From CAWKKW01 sp963850345 (GTDB taxonomy: Bacteria; Acidobacteriota; Terriglobia; Terriglobales; Acidobacteriaceae): 64,000 bases of DNA. The translations under genes were made by a program, and so were the position numbers. This document shows, in pieces, positions 43,479 through 51,284 of this stretch. Every line of letters begins with the position of its first letter. The stretch's first letter is position 1. The stretch spans positions 248,001 through 312,000 of the forward strand of contig CAWKKW010000004.1 of NCBI GenBank assembly GCA_963850345.1, given 5' to 3'. The notes beneath the pieces are model-generated. The model did not search any database, was not told the origin of the DNA, and saw only the letters and a list, made by a program, of their open reading frames with translations.

Positions 43479-44461
43479 GGTTCCCGATTCTGTTTCACCG
43501 CTCGCCGGTAAGCTTGCACGTTGCGCGCATGCTCCTCCAGGCTCCTGGCAAAGCGCGAATGGCCCGACGGATCCGCCGTTGCAGCCACGAAATATAAGTA
43601 GTCGGTTTTCGCCGGAGTCATTGCCGCCTTGAGCGAGTCCAGCCCCGGGTTGCAGATCGGACCCGGCGGCAATCCCACATGCTTATACGTGTTGTACGGC
43701 GACGCGGCTGCAAGATCTGACTGAAAAATCGTGCCCCGGTATTTTCCGGCGATCAGGGCAGCATAAATCACTGAAGGATCGGTCATCAGGGCCATGCCTT
43801 TGGCCAGCCGGTTCTCAAAGACACTCGCAACCATGGGCCGTTCCTGAGCGATCGGCGTCTCGCGCTCGACCAGCGATGCCAGAGTGACCGTGTTGTGATC
43901 GTTTCCTTCGAGACCGATGCTCGCGGCCGCCACCCGGAAGCGCTTCACCATGGCTTGCAGCATTGCCTCGGGACGCGTGGAACGTTCGAAGTGATACGTA
44001 TCCGGGAAGAGATAGCCTTCCAAACTTGAGGCCTTCGGATCCAAGTCCGCTATCAAGCTGAGCTGCGTGCGCTCCGCCGCCAGGAAGCTGCTCCTGTCCC
44101 CGAGCTGTGCCGCCTCGACACGAGTCGCTATATCGAAGATGTTGGAGCCTTCCGGGATGGTAAGGCTGCGGGTGTATACATCGCCGCGCTGAAGGCGGTT
44201 GTAGACCTCTGTGATGGTGGCTGGGTGGTCGAAACGGTACTCGCCGGCCTTGAGGCTTCCGCCTTTAACCATCCGTAGTGCGTCGAACGCGTACCGGCTC
44301 CAAATGAGCCGTTTGCTCGCCAACTGAGCCGCAATTTGGCGCGAAGAGGTGCCGGGCGCAATTTCGAGGAAGGTCTCGGTGCGAGGACCTGTAGGGGCCA
44401 GCAGCAGAAAAGCGCAGGCACCCACCCCTGCCAATAAGATCAAAAGAAGAACTCGGCGCAC
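43475..44461 (-). CDS. mltG: Endolytic murein transglycosylase MltG
   Basis: MltG cleaves nascent peptidoglycan strands and is thought to set glycan length or release them from the synthesis machinery. The 328-residue protein has an N-terminal membrane anchor (about 3-23), a LysM-like segment (about 30-95), then the YceG catalytic domain with EGYLFPDTYHF (148-158) and LASLVERET (194-202), where Glu199 is the catalytic residue. Later family blocks are VFENRLAKGMALMTDPSVIYA and SPYNTYKHVGLPPGPICNPG. It is the first gene of the minus-strand group that includes the DUF4292-like lipoprotein. In many bacteria mltG instead lies next to tmk or pabC. Confidence 0.94.
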   Translation of the reverse strand: MRRVLLLILLAGVGACAFLLLAPTGPRTETFLEIAPGTSSRQIAAQLASKRLIWSRYAFDALRMVKGGSLKAGEYRFDHPATITEVYNRLQRGDVYTRSLTIPEGSNIFDIATRVEAAQLGDRSSFLAAERTQLSLIADLDPKASSLEGYLFPDTYHFERSTRPEAMLQAMVKRFRVAAASIGLEGNDHNTVTLASLVERETPIAQERPMVASVFENRLAKGMALMTDPSVIYAALIAGKYRGTIFQSDLAAASPYNTYKHVGLPPGPICNPGLDSLKAAMTPAKTDYLYFVAATADPSGHSRFARSLEEHARNVQAYRRAVKQNREP

Positions 44462-44600
44462 TCGGACCAGACCTTTGTGGTGTTTTGATTCCCAGCCTTC
44501 ATTCTATGATGCTGTCTTTTTTGGGGTTTGGCGCTGTCGCGACCGGCGCCTCTGAAGTCAACCAGCTACCGCCCAGGCGAAAAGCCTCTAAGATGCCAGA

Positions 44601-45053
44601 GTGGAGCCGCCCTCGATCCCGCGAATCTTAGGTCTGGACGTCGGAGATCGCCGCGTCGGGGTCGCTGTGTCCGATGCTATGGGCCTGACCGCCCAGCCGG
44701 TCTTGACCCTGGTGCGCACCAACCGCAAGCAGGACCTGAAATCCCTCAAGCGCGTGCTGCGCAAACACGGCTGCACAGCCATCGTGGTTGGGAATCCCCT
44801 CTACATGTCGGGGGACCTCAGCCCGCAGGCCATCAAAGCCCAGGCATTCGCCAAGCTGCTGGCCGAAGAGACTCAGCTACCTGTGCACCTCTGGGACGAA
44901 CGGCTCACCACCACCGAAGCCCACCGCCATCTGCATGCTGCCGGTCGCGCAGGCTCGGAGCACAAGCAGGTGGTCGATCAGGTCGCGGCCGTCCTGATTC
45001 TGCAGAGTTATCTCGACGCTCACGGCTCGCAGTTACGTGCCGAAGAGCAGTAG
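44601..45053 (+). CDS. ruvX: Putative pre-16S rRNA nuclease / Holliday junction resolvase-like YqgF
   Basis: YqgF (RuvX) proteins have an RNase H fold and take part in 16S rRNA 5'-end maturation; some also cut Holliday junctions. GTG at 44601 starts a 150-residue product with ILGLDVGDRRVGVAVSD (9-25, first catalytic Asp13), the middle VVGNPLYMSGDLSPQA, and VHLWDERLTTTEAHRHL with the second acidic pair. The conserved end VDQVAAVLILQSYLD is present. It is divergent from mltG, and the two share a 139-base intergenic region. Confidence 0.92.
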   Translation: MEPPSIPRILGLDVGDRRVGVAVSDAMGLTAQPVLTLVRTNRKQDLKSLKRVLRKHGCTAIVVGNPLYMSGDLSPQAIKAQAFAKLLAEETQLPVHLWDERLTTTEAHRHLHAAGRAGSEHKQVVDQVAAVLILQSYLDAHGSQLRAEEQ

Positions 45054-45197
45054 GCGCCTCATTGGGCCAAGGTCGGGACCAAGCATCCCAGGGGCGTGAG
45101 GCTGCCCGCACGCAGAGCCACCCGGGCGCGACTTCGGCGTCATGAGGGAATCAGTGGAAATGTAAGGGGGCCCGTTCCGCGGAAGGCGAAGCAGCCA

Positions 45198-45219
45198 AGC
45201 CCAGTTGCCAGACTGGGCT
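45198..45219. terminator. Hairpin between ruvX and carD, probable bidirectional terminator
   Basis: AGCCCAGT (45198-45205), loop TGCCAG, and ACTGGGCT (45212-45219) form a perfect 8-bp stem located between the convergent genes, only five bases past the carD stop. There is no strong T-run on either strand, so efficiency is uncertain. Confidence 0.45.
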
Positions 45220-45224
45220 CGAAA

Positions 45225-45755
45225 TCAGGCTTCTCCGGCGATGTCCGGGAACTTCAGCCCGGCCTTGGCCAGGGCATCCATCAGGGCATCGTCCGTTCCG
45301 GCTTCATTCGCGCCGGTGGCTTGGACGATTTCGTTCACCAGCAGGTACCGTGCTTTCTCGAGCATCTTCTGTTCGCGAAAGCCTAACGGCTTCTTCTGGC
45401 TCAGTACTAGTAGACTCTTCAAGACTTCGGCCACTTCCATCAACGAACCGGCCTTCATCTTTTCGCAGTGCTCGCGGTACCTTTCCTTCCAGTCGGCATT
45501 GCTGCTGCAATTGCCATCACTCAGAAAACAAAGGATCCGCTCCACTTCCGATTGGGTGACCACGCTGCGAAGTCCTACATGCGTAGCGTTCCCACAGGGC
45601 ACCATCACCTTCAGCGCACTGGCTTTAATCGTGAGCAGATAGAAGCGTTCGACTTGAAAGCCGTTCGAACGGGTTGAGATTTGGTCCACGATGCCTATCC
45701 CGTGATTCGGATAGACGACTTTGTCACCGACCTGGAAATTTGGATTGCTTCTCAT
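45225..45755 (-). CDS. CarD-family transcriptional regulator
   Basis: CarD/CdnL proteins bind the RNA polymerase beta subunit and stabilise open promoter complexes, often at rRNA promoters. The 176-residue product has the Tudor-like N-terminal domain: FQVGDKVVYPNHGIGIVDQI (7-26), then VERFYLLTIKASALKVMVPCGNA. The helical C-terminal DNA-contacting domain follows (KERYREHCEKMKAGSLMEVAEVLKSLLVLSQKK). The ATG is 202 bases from the divergent greA gene, so two transcription factors share one regulatory region. No ribosome site is obvious before the ATG. Confidence 0.92.
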   Translation of the reverse strand: MRSNPNFQVGDKVVYPNHGIGIVDQISTRSNGFQVERFYLLTIKASALKVMVPCGNATHVGLRSVVTQSEVERILCFLSDGNCSSNADWKERYREHCEKMKAGSLMEVAEVLKSLLVLSQKKPLGFREQKMLEKARYLLVNEIVQATGANEAGTDDALMDALAKAGLKFPDIAGEA

Positions 45756-45882
45756 GGTTATGTAGTTGAAAAAAGCCGGATATATGGAAGATATAGACCA
45801 GGAGGCAAACCGAGTCTGAGCATATCGGGCGGATACGGCTCAGTCAAGAGCAGATCGCAAGCCCACGAGTTTGCATCCATCG

Positions 45883-45888
45883 TATAAT
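45883..45888 (+). promoter_or_regulatory. Candidate -10 box for greA
   Basis: A perfect TATAAT stands 70 bases before the greA ATG, in a locally AT-rich context. The upstream -35 position is not well matched, so the assignment rests on the -10 only. Confidence 0.35.
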
Positions 45889-45957
45889 CGTGCTTTGGCG
45901 GAAGACCGGCCTTAGCCGCATCACTCGGCTCATGCCTATGAGCCGCACTGGAATTGC

Positions 45958-46434
45958 ATGCCCGAACACATCAAAAAGAAACTTTTGGAACAGATTCAGC
46001 AGCTCGAGCACGAGTTGACCCACGAACTCCCTGCCGAGATCAAGAAGGCAGCCTCACTGGGCGACCTGAGCGAGAACGCCGAGTACCACATGGCCAAGCA
46101 GCGCCAGGTGTTCGTAAACGCGCGTCTGGGCCAACTGAAGGCCCGCATGGGGGAACTTGCCCTGGTCAATCTGGCCAATATTCCCCGCGACCGCGCCGCA
46201 TTCGGCTCTACCGTCCTGGTTTACGACAGCCTCAAAGACGAGAAGATTGAGTACAAGCTGGTCACCAGCGAAGAATCCGACGTGAACAAAGGCTTGATCT
46301 CCACTACCTCCCCGATCGGGCGCGGCCTGGTGGGCAAGCAGGTAGGCGATGTGGCCACCATTGTGACTCCCAACGGGAAGCGGGAACTGGAAGTGCTCAA
46401 GCTCACGACGATTCACGACGAGGCTGAGGCTTAG
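45958..46434 (+). CDS. greA: Transcription elongation factor GreA
   Basis: GreA rescues backtracked RNA polymerase by stimulating cleavage of the nascent transcript in the secondary channel. The 158-residue protein has the N-terminal coiled-coil hairpin with the acidic tip LGDLSENAEYHMAK (about 35-48, the Asp-Glu pair that positions catalytic Mg) and the C-terminal globular domain with STTSPIGRGLVGKQVGDVATI. The length is normal for GreA. The start ATG at 45958 fits the conserved N-terminus, although it begins slightly closer to the coiled coil than in E. coli. It is divergent from carD and followed by a phosphatidyltransferase gene after 82 bases. Confidence 0.95.
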   Translation: MPEHIKKKLLEQIQQLEHELTHELPAEIKKAASLGDLSENAEYHMAKQRQVFVNARLGQLKARMGELALVNLANIPRDRAAFGSTVLVYDSLKDEKIEYKLVTSEESDVNKGLISTTSPIGRGLVGKQVGDVATIVTPNGKRELEVLKLTTIHDEAEA

Positions 46435-46516
46435 ATCGAACGGCCCTCCCGGTTGAGGGTTGGAGAAGTCGCATGAGGCGGATTCCGATGAGCGGTCGAA
46501 TCGACCCGGAGATACG

Positions 46517-47218
46517 ATGACCTGGACTAGCGCCTTCGGTCGCGCGTGCGGCGTCCTCCTTCAGGCGATCGTCAACGGCCTGGCCCTCACCCGCATCTCG
46601 CCTAACGTTCTCACCTTCATCGGCCTGATCATCAACACCGGGGCGGCGCTCTTCTTCGGCTATGCCAATGCCCACAACTTCGTCCGCATGTTCCTGTTCG
46701 GCGGGCTGGTCATTATCGGCGCCGGCATCTTCGACATGGTGGATGGCAGGGTCGCTCGCCAGACCGACCAGGTGACCGTCTTCGGCGCCTTCTTCGATTC
46801 GGTGATCGACCGCTACTCCGACGTGGTTTTGTTCTTCGGCCTGCTGGTCTTCTATGCGCGCGGCAATCGCTTCTTCTACGTGGTGCTGGTGGCCTTTGTC
46901 ATGGTCACTTCACTGATGGTCAGCTACACCCGTGCCCGCGCCGAGGCGCTCATCGGCTCCTGCAAAGTGGGCTTCATGGAGCGGCCCGAACGCATCGTGC
47001 TGATCATCATCGGCGCGCTCTTCAACCGCTGGGGCGCGATGGCGCCGGTCCTGTGGGTCTTGGCCGTGCTGTCGACCATTACGGTCATTCACCGCATCAG
47101 CTACACCTACCAGAAGACCAAAGGTCTGGCACCGGTTCGCGCAACCAAGCCGCAGCGGGAACAAACCATCGCCGCCAAAGCGGACCTGCAATCGGCTCCG
47201 ACCGCGCCGCAAGCCTAA
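46517..47218 (+). CDS. CDP-alcohol phosphatidyltransferase
   Basis: The enzyme would join a CDP-activated diacylglycerol (or CDP-alcohol) with an alcohol acceptor in phospholipid synthesis. ATG 46517 (GGAG upstream) gives 233 residues. The complete family motif D-x2-D-G-x2-A-R-x8-G-x3-D-x3-D is seen at Asp73, Asp76, Gly77, Ala80, Arg81, Gly90, Asp94 and Asp98. About six membrane helices surround it. The sequence VSYTRARAEALIGSCKVGFMERPER after the fifth helix resembles phosphatidylinositol-phosphate-type synthases more than PgsA, but the acceptor cannot be decided here. The C-terminal 25 residues are polar and not conserved. Confidence 0.9.
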   Translation: MTWTSAFGRACGVLLQAIVNGLALTRISPNVLTFIGLIINTGAALFFGYANAHNFVRMFLFGGLVIIGAGIFDMVDGRVARQTDQVTVFGAFFDSVIDRYSDVVLFFGLLVFYARGNRFFYVVLVAFVMVTSLMVSYTRARAEALIGSCKVGFMERPERIVLIIIGALFNRWGAMAPVLWVLAVLSTITVIHRISYTYQKTKGLAPVRATKPQREQTIAAKADLQSAPTAPQA

Positions 47219-47234
47219 TCGAAACTTCGCCCGG

Positions 47235-47624
47235 TCACCATAGGGTTTCAACGGTTTTCGCCCGCTGGATCCGCTCATCCGCAGTCACTAATACCATTCC
47301 CTCTACCACTGCCGTCGCGCCGATGATCCGGTCGATCGGGTCTGCGGGGTATGGCTCGGAAAACCCCGCAGCAGTGGTGGCCACCTGGGCTGTGAGTGGC
47401 CGGACAACAAAGCGCCTGTCTATCTCCGCAATGAATTCATGGATGCGCCCTTTAAACACGATTTTTCCGCGCGCGGCCAGGTAAGCGATCTCGAACAGAG
47501 ACACACACGAAATCGCCAGACCGTCCGACTTGTGGGCTCTGCGAATGGCCTGGGTCGCTGTTTTCGAGAGCCTCCGCGGTTCTCCGCTCAGCCATAGCAG
47601 AACGTGCGTGTCCAAAAGGATCAC
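47235..47624 (-). CDS. VapC-type PIN-domain toxin
   Basis: PIN-domain toxins are Mg-dependent RNases, often cutting tRNA or rRNA. GTG at 47624 overlaps the antitoxin stop by three bases (GTGA), with GGAGG six bases before it; the product has 129 residues. The acidic active site is visible as Asp5 (LLDTHVLLW), Glu45 (VSLFEIAYL), Asp95/Asp98 (PADPIDRIIGATA) and Asp116 (LVTADERI). The toxin belongs to the branch that pairs with Phd/YefM-type antitoxins. It is convergent with the phosphatidyltransferase gene and only 16 bases from its stop. Confidence 0.92.
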   Translation of the reverse strand: MILLDTHVLLWLSGEPRRLSKTATQAIRRAHKSDGLAISCVSLFEIAYLAARGKIVFKGRIHEFIAEIDRRFVVRPLTAQVATTAAGFSEPYPADPIDRIIGATAVVEGMVLVTADERIQRAKTVETLW

Positions 47625-47854
47625 TTCAGGACCTCCCATTCCTCTGACGGCACAATGGGGCCCACGATCTCGCCTGCGATCTTGAGCCTGGCGCTGGCGA
47701 AGCCGAAGATGTCTTCGGGTTCCGCATCGACCGGCACAACTTTCGCGACGGGCTTTCCCCGTTTCGTGATCAATACCGGCTCTCGCTTGCTGGCCACTTC
47801 GTCCATCACGGATAGGCATTGAGCTTTGAACGCACCGGCTGCCATCGTCCTCAT
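47621..47854 (-). CDS. Phd/YefM-type antitoxin of the VapBC pair
   Basis: The 77-residue protein has the Phd/YefM N-terminal DNA-binding fold: AAGAFKAQCLSVMDEVASKREPVLITKRGKPVAKVVPVD, with KRGKPVAKVVP as the family hallmark. The C-terminal 30 residues (EDIFGFASARLKIAGEIVGPI, ending EEWEVLK) should wrap the toxin. ATG 47854 has AGGAGA upstream. The gene precedes and overlaps the toxin gene, the usual order for autoregulated pairs. The repeat just upstream (47866-47891) is a likely operator. Confidence 0.92.
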   Translation of the reverse strand: MRTMAAGAFKAQCLSVMDEVASKREPVLITKRGKPVAKVVPVDAEPEDIFGFASARLKIAGEIVGPIVPSEEWEVLK

Positions 47855-47865
47855 GAGGTCTCCTG

Positions 47866-47891
47866 ACTATGGTCATTGTACTATGGTCATT
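47866..47891 (-). promoter_or_regulatory. Tandem operator-like repeats upstream of the vapBC pair
   Basis: ACTATGGTCATT occurs twice in direct orientation at 47866-47877 and 47880-47891 (written on the plus strand), separated by two bases. The array ends 11 bases before the antitoxin start and so overlaps the position of its promoter. Phd/YefM antitoxins bind repeated operator sites to repress their own operon, so this is the natural candidate. It also lies close to the start of the divergent peptidase gene. Confidence 0.6.
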
Positions 47892-47927
47892 CTGCGCAAA
47901 AATGCACACGCGATAAGCTAGTCGTCG

Positions 47928-48878
47928 ATGCCAATATCTCCCCTTCTTCTCGTTCACGGCGGTGCCTGGGCCATTCCCGAAGACATGCTGGAGGCCCACC
48001 GGCAAGGTGTTTCAAATGCCCTGCAGGCCGGATACGCACTGCTGGAAAAGGGCGCTCCGGCGGTCGACGCGGTTGAAGCGGCGGTCACCGTTCTTGAAAA
48101 CGACGAGACCTTCGATGCGGGCCGCGGCAGCTTTCTCACCCGCGATGGACGCGTACAACTCGATGCACTGCTGATGGACGGAGGCACGCTGCGCGCGGGC
48201 GGTGTGGCCTGCGTGGAGCGGCTGCGCAACCCCATCCAGGCGGCCCGTCTGGTACTCGATGAGAGTCCTCACGTGTACTTTGTCGGGGCGGGCGCGGAGG
48301 AATTTGCACGCGAACACGGCATGCCGTTGATCGACAACTCCGAACTGGTGCTCGATCGGGAGAAGGTTCGGCTCGAGAAGGCGCAGGAACTCGCGCGCGC
48401 GGGTCTTCCAGATCTCACGTTTTCCGGCGACGACAAATCAGCCGAGACCGCGATCCTCACCGCGCTCGATTCGCACGACACCGTCGGGGCAGTCGCTCTG
48501 GACGCGCAAGGCAATCTGGCAGCAGGCACCTCCACTGGCGGAACGTTGAACAAGGCGCCGGGGCGGGTGGGCGATTCTTCGCTCATCGGCTGTGGATGTT
48601 ATGCGGACAACGCGAGCGCAGCGGTTTCGCTCACCGGATGGGGTGAGCCGATCATGAAACTGGTGCTGGGCAAGTGGGCCGTGGATCGCGTGCAACAGGG
48701 ACTCGCTCCGGAACAGACGGCACAAGACGCCATCGCGTATCTCCTGCGGCGGCTGGGCGGGCACGGAGGCATCATCCTACTCGGCCCCGATGGACGCTAT
48801 GGAGTCGCCCACAGCACGCCGAGAATGGCGTGGGGAGTGGCAAGCAGCAAGGGCATCAGCGTCGCCATTGAAGTCTGA
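47928..48878 (+). CDS. Isoaspartyl peptidase / L-asparaginase (Ntn-hydrolase)
   Basis: This plant-type asparaginase hydrolyses isoaspartyl dipeptides, releasing Asp from damaged proteins, and often also L-Asn. The 316-residue precursor should cut itself before Thr185 in HDTVGAVALD, which becomes the catalytic N-terminal nucleophile; GTSTGG (200-205) is the second active-site segment. The N-terminal LLLVHGGAWAIPEDM (6-20) and FDAGRGSFLTRDG (62-74) are conserved. No signal peptide is seen, so it should be cytoplasmic. A protein-isoaspartate methyltransferase gene lies 4 kb away, so two isoaspartate damage-repair functions are in the same region. Confidence 0.93.
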   Translation: MPISPLLLVHGGAWAIPEDMLEAHRQGVSNALQAGYALLEKGAPAVDAVEAAVTVLENDETFDAGRGSFLTRDGRVQLDALLMDGGTLRAGGVACVERLRNPIQAARLVLDESPHVYFVGAGAEEFAREHGMPLIDNSELVLDREKVRLEKAQELARAGLPDLTFSGDDKSAETAILTALDSHDTVGAVALDAQGNLAAGTSTGGTLNKAPGRVGDSSLIGCGCYADNASAAVSLTGWGEPIMKLVLGKWAVDRVQQGLAPEQTAQDAIAYLLRRLGGHGGIILLGPDGRYGVAHSTPRMAWGVASSKGISVAIEV

Positions 48879-48962
48879 GATCAGGGTTAGCGGAAAACAG
48901 CCGGCTTGTTGTTATGGCGAGACGTGGTTTGACCAGCAGACCGAAGACGCCGAATACCCGCC

Positions 48963-49123
48963 AACTTGCTGACTCGCTGACCGCTTTTTGGCTAACTTGC
49001 TAACTCGCTGACCGCTCCTTAGCTGACCGCTCCTCAGCTGACCGCTCCTTAGCTGACCGCTCCTTAGCTGACCGCTCTTTAGCTGACGGCTCTTTTAGCT
49101 GACCGCTCCTTAGCTGACCGCTA
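48963..49123. repeat. Minisatellite of 15-bp units before maf
   Basis: Two copies of a 30-31-base unit starting AACTTGCT (48963 and 48994) lead into about seven tandem copies of AGCTGACCGCTCCTT (49006-49123), most exactly 15 bases, one stretched to 16 and the last cut short. Copies differ by single bases (CTCCTC, CTCTTT, GACGGC), so the array has aged. It ends ten bases before the maf ATG. The spacing is a multiple of three, and the minus strand would read repeated Lys-Glu-Arg-Ser-Ala, but that frame overlaps maf and is probably not translated. Confidence 0.9.
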
Positions 49124-49133
49124 GAATTGACCC

Positions 49134-49757
49134 ATGCTGGTACTCGCTTCCGCTTCGCCCCGCCGCAAGGAATTGCTCGCCCAGGCCGGCTTTTCTTTCC
49201 GGGTCTTTCCATCTTCGGTGCCAGAGGTGGTGCAGCCGGGCGAAGATCCTATCTCGTTCGCGACCCGGCTCTCGCTTGAAAAGGCACTGGCCGTATTCGG
49301 AGAACACAAAGACACGCTCGACTCGACCGACGACCCGCTGCTCGTTCTGGGTGCCGATACCGTGGTAGTAAGCGAGACGGAGATCCTCGGCAAGCCGCGG
49401 GATCCTGACGATGCGGCCCGCATGTTGCGCATGCTCTCCGGCCGTACTCATCAAGTGATTACCGGTGTCAGCGTGATCTCCCGGAGTGCCCAGGAGACGG
49501 CGGCAGAGTTGACCTATGTGTCGATGCTGGCGCTGAGCGAGGAGGACATTGCGGCTTATATCGCGTCCGGAGAGCCGATGGACAAGGCTGGGGCTTACGG
49601 GATCCAGGGCTATGCTGCGCGGTGGATTCCGCGCATCCACGGTTGCTACTTCAATGTCGTGGGATTGCCGCTGGCACTTGCCGCAAGCCTGATCGACGGC
49701 ATGAAGTTGAGACTAGAAGGCGCTACAACAGCCGGAGCTCATTCTCGGCAAATGTGA
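49134..49757 (+). CDS. maf: Maf-family nucleotide pyrophosphatase
   Basis: Maf proteins hydrolyse non-canonical or selected nucleoside triphosphates (dTTP, UTP, m7GTP depending on the branch) and were first linked to septum inhibition. The 207-residue product opens with LVLASASPRRKELLAQAGF (2-20), then LVLGADTVV (about 62-70), AARMLRMLSGRTHQVITGV (about 96-114) and the end AGAYGIQGYAARWIPRIHG. The substrate branch cannot be fixed with certainty; the GRTHQVITGV block fits the dTTP/UTP type. The promoter would have to lie in or before the 15-bp repeat array that ends ten bases before the ATG. Confidence 0.93.
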   Translation: MLVLASASPRRKELLAQAGFSFRVFPSSVPEVVQPGEDPISFATRLSLEKALAVFGEHKDTLDSTDDPLLVLGADTVVVSETEILGKPRDPDDAARMLRMLSGRTHQVITGVSVISRSAQETAAELTYVSMLALSEEDIAAYIASGEPMDKAGAYGIQGYAARWIPRIHGCYFNVVGLPLALAASLIDGMKLRLEGATTAGAHSRQM

Positions 49758-49807
49758 TTTTTCGCGGAGTGGCATTCGGCGAAATGCCTGAGACATTTGG
49801 GGCTGGC

Positions 49808-49966
49808 CTAAGACTTTTTGGCACCCAGAGGAGCGTGACCCGTCACCGGCTCTTCGGCCACCTCATCCCCAGGCGCGGTGGGCTGATTGCGCGGTGACCT
49901 GAGAACGAGGCCAAAGATGGTCAGCAGTGAGACGGCCAGCAACCCGAATTCAATAATCTTCAACAT
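49808..49966 (-). CDS. Small membrane protein (52 residues)
   Basis: ATG at 49966 with GAGGT four bases before it starts a 52-residue product ending with TAG at 49808-49810. The N-terminal helix MLKIIEFGLLAVSLLTIFGLVL is a membrane segment, followed by an Arg-rich turn (RSPRNQPT) and an acidic, Pro-rich tail (PGDEVAEEPVTGH) ending KKS. It starts 17 bases after the M20 peptidase stop on the same strand, so the two are probably one transcript. It matches no family that I know. The good ribosome site and clean topology make it a likely real gene. Confidence 0.6.
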   Translation of the reverse strand: MLKIIEFGLLAVSLLTIFGLVLRSPRNQPTAPGDEVAEEPVTGHAPLGAKKS

Positions 49967-49983
49967 ACGACCTCAGCCCGGGG

Positions 49984-51162
49984 CTATGTTTCCAGTTGCG
50001 TATTTGTAACCATGGCCGCTAACAATGCCGTACGCGGCACGAGATGCTTGAGCCATACGGATTCGTGATCAGCATGAGCTCCTTCGCCAACTGCGCCCAT
50101 GCCGTCGAGCGTTGCTACGCCAAGCGCCGAGGTAAAGTTCCCATCCGACCCTCCGCCGGTCGACGCTTCTTCGAGGTGGAAACCCAACCCTTCAGCCAGA
50201 GTTGCTGCCTTCGCGAAGAGGGTGGCTGTTCCCTCAGTGCGTTCCATTGGAGGTCGATTCAAGCCGCCTTCCACATTCAGCCTGCACTCTTTATCTTCGA
50301 CGCGCAGCGATCGAAAAAGCTTCTCAATCTTTGCCGCATCCTCCTTCCGAGCGATGCGAACATCCACCTCGGCCCACGCTTCGGCGGGCACCACGTTGGA
50401 TCGCGTCCCTCCGCCTAAGACGCCGACATTCACTGTGATGCCTCGACCCAAGTCGGTGAAGCGGCCGATCCGTTCAATCTGCCTCGCCAATTCGGCGATG
50501 GCGCTGTGCCCTTTCTCGAAGTCGAGCCCGCTGTGCGCAGCCACGCCCTGCACCCGGATCGTGTATTGCCCCACCCCTTTGCGCGCCGTCTTGTAAGCGC
50601 CTTGTTCGCCCTGCGCGGGTTCCAGCACCAGGACTGCTTCGCACTCGGCGGCCAGCTCTTCCGTCAGCGCTCGCGAACAGGGACTGCCGATCTCTTCATC
50701 ACTGTTCAGCAAGAGAATCACGGGCCGCTGAAGCAGGCTGCGTTCGCGCAAAACGTCAATTGCGATCAGCGCCATGGCCACGCCCGCTTTCATGTCCAAC
50801 ACACCGGGACCCCAAAGACGGCCGCGGATCATGCGGAACGGCATACGAGATAGTGTGTTGAGCGGCCAAACCGTATCAAGGTGACCCAGCAGCATCAGTG
50901 GTTTACCTTGCGCAGGCCCGAAGCGGACTTCCAGCAGATCGCCGAACTGTTTTTGGGGATGGCGGCGAATCTGCCCGCCTAACTGCGCACACTTCGCCTC
51001 GACCAGCGAGACACATGCGTCCACCGCGGCCTTGTTCTCACTCGGAGACTCGATCTCGACCAGTTCACGGATGGTGGAGATCAGGTTCTTTTCTCGCGCC
51101 TTCACGTTCCGTAATAACGGCCTGATTCCATCGTCGACCCTTCGTATTCTCTTCGTCCGCAC
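49984..51162 (-). CDS. M20-family metallopeptidase (CPG2/ArgE-like)
   Basis: The 392-residue enzyme belongs to the M20 dizinc family, closest in layout to glutamate carboxypeptidase CPG2. Zinc ligands and catalytic residues are visible: His94 and Asp96 (LGHLDTVWP), Asp123 (GVLDMKAGVAM), catalytic Glu156 and ligand Glu157 (NSDEEIGS), Glu181 (VLEPAQ), and the C-terminal His in GAHADHESV. The dimerisation domain is inserted in the middle (KGVGQYTIRVQGVAAHSGLDFEKG). No signal peptide is present. It could split C-terminal Glu or a related N-acyl amino acid; the substrate is open. A small membrane protein follows. Confidence 0.9.
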   Translation of the reverse strand: MRTKRIRRVDDGIRPLLRNVKAREKNLISTIRELVEIESPSENKAAVDACVSLVEAKCAQLGGQIRRHPQKQFGDLLEVRFGPAQGKPLMLLGHLDTVWPLNTLSRMPFRMIRGRLWGPGVLDMKAGVAMALIAIDVLRERSLLQRPVILLLNSDEEIGSPCSRALTEELAAECEAVLVLEPAQGEQGAYKTARKGVGQYTIRVQGVAAHSGLDFEKGHSAIAELARQIERIGRFTDLGRGITVNVGVLGGGTRSNVVPAEAWAEVDVRIARKEDAAKIEKLFRSLRVEDKECRLNVEGGLNRPPMERTEGTATLFAKAATLAEGLGFHLEEASTGGGSDGNFTSALGVATLDGMGAVGEGAHADHESVWLKHLVPRTALLAAMVTNTQLET

Positions 51163-51284
51163 GCAGCCCTTTCCTGTTAACTCAGTAGTTTCCCGCGATC
51201 ATAGTGTGTCTTTTTCGCCACAATAAACTTTCGACCGTTCTGGATAGTCTAAAGCTGCAGGAGTGTTTGAGGAGCCGCAACAGA

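Noticed and set aside
48963..49123. Tandem repeats as a CRISPR array
   Set aside because: Units are 15 bases and directly adjacent, without unique spacers, and there are no cas genes.
49000..49212. Minus-strand frame with repeated Lys-Glu-Arg-Ser-Ala
   Set aside because: It is only the 15-bp minisatellite read in frame, overlaps the maf start on the other strand, and has no plausible ribosome site.
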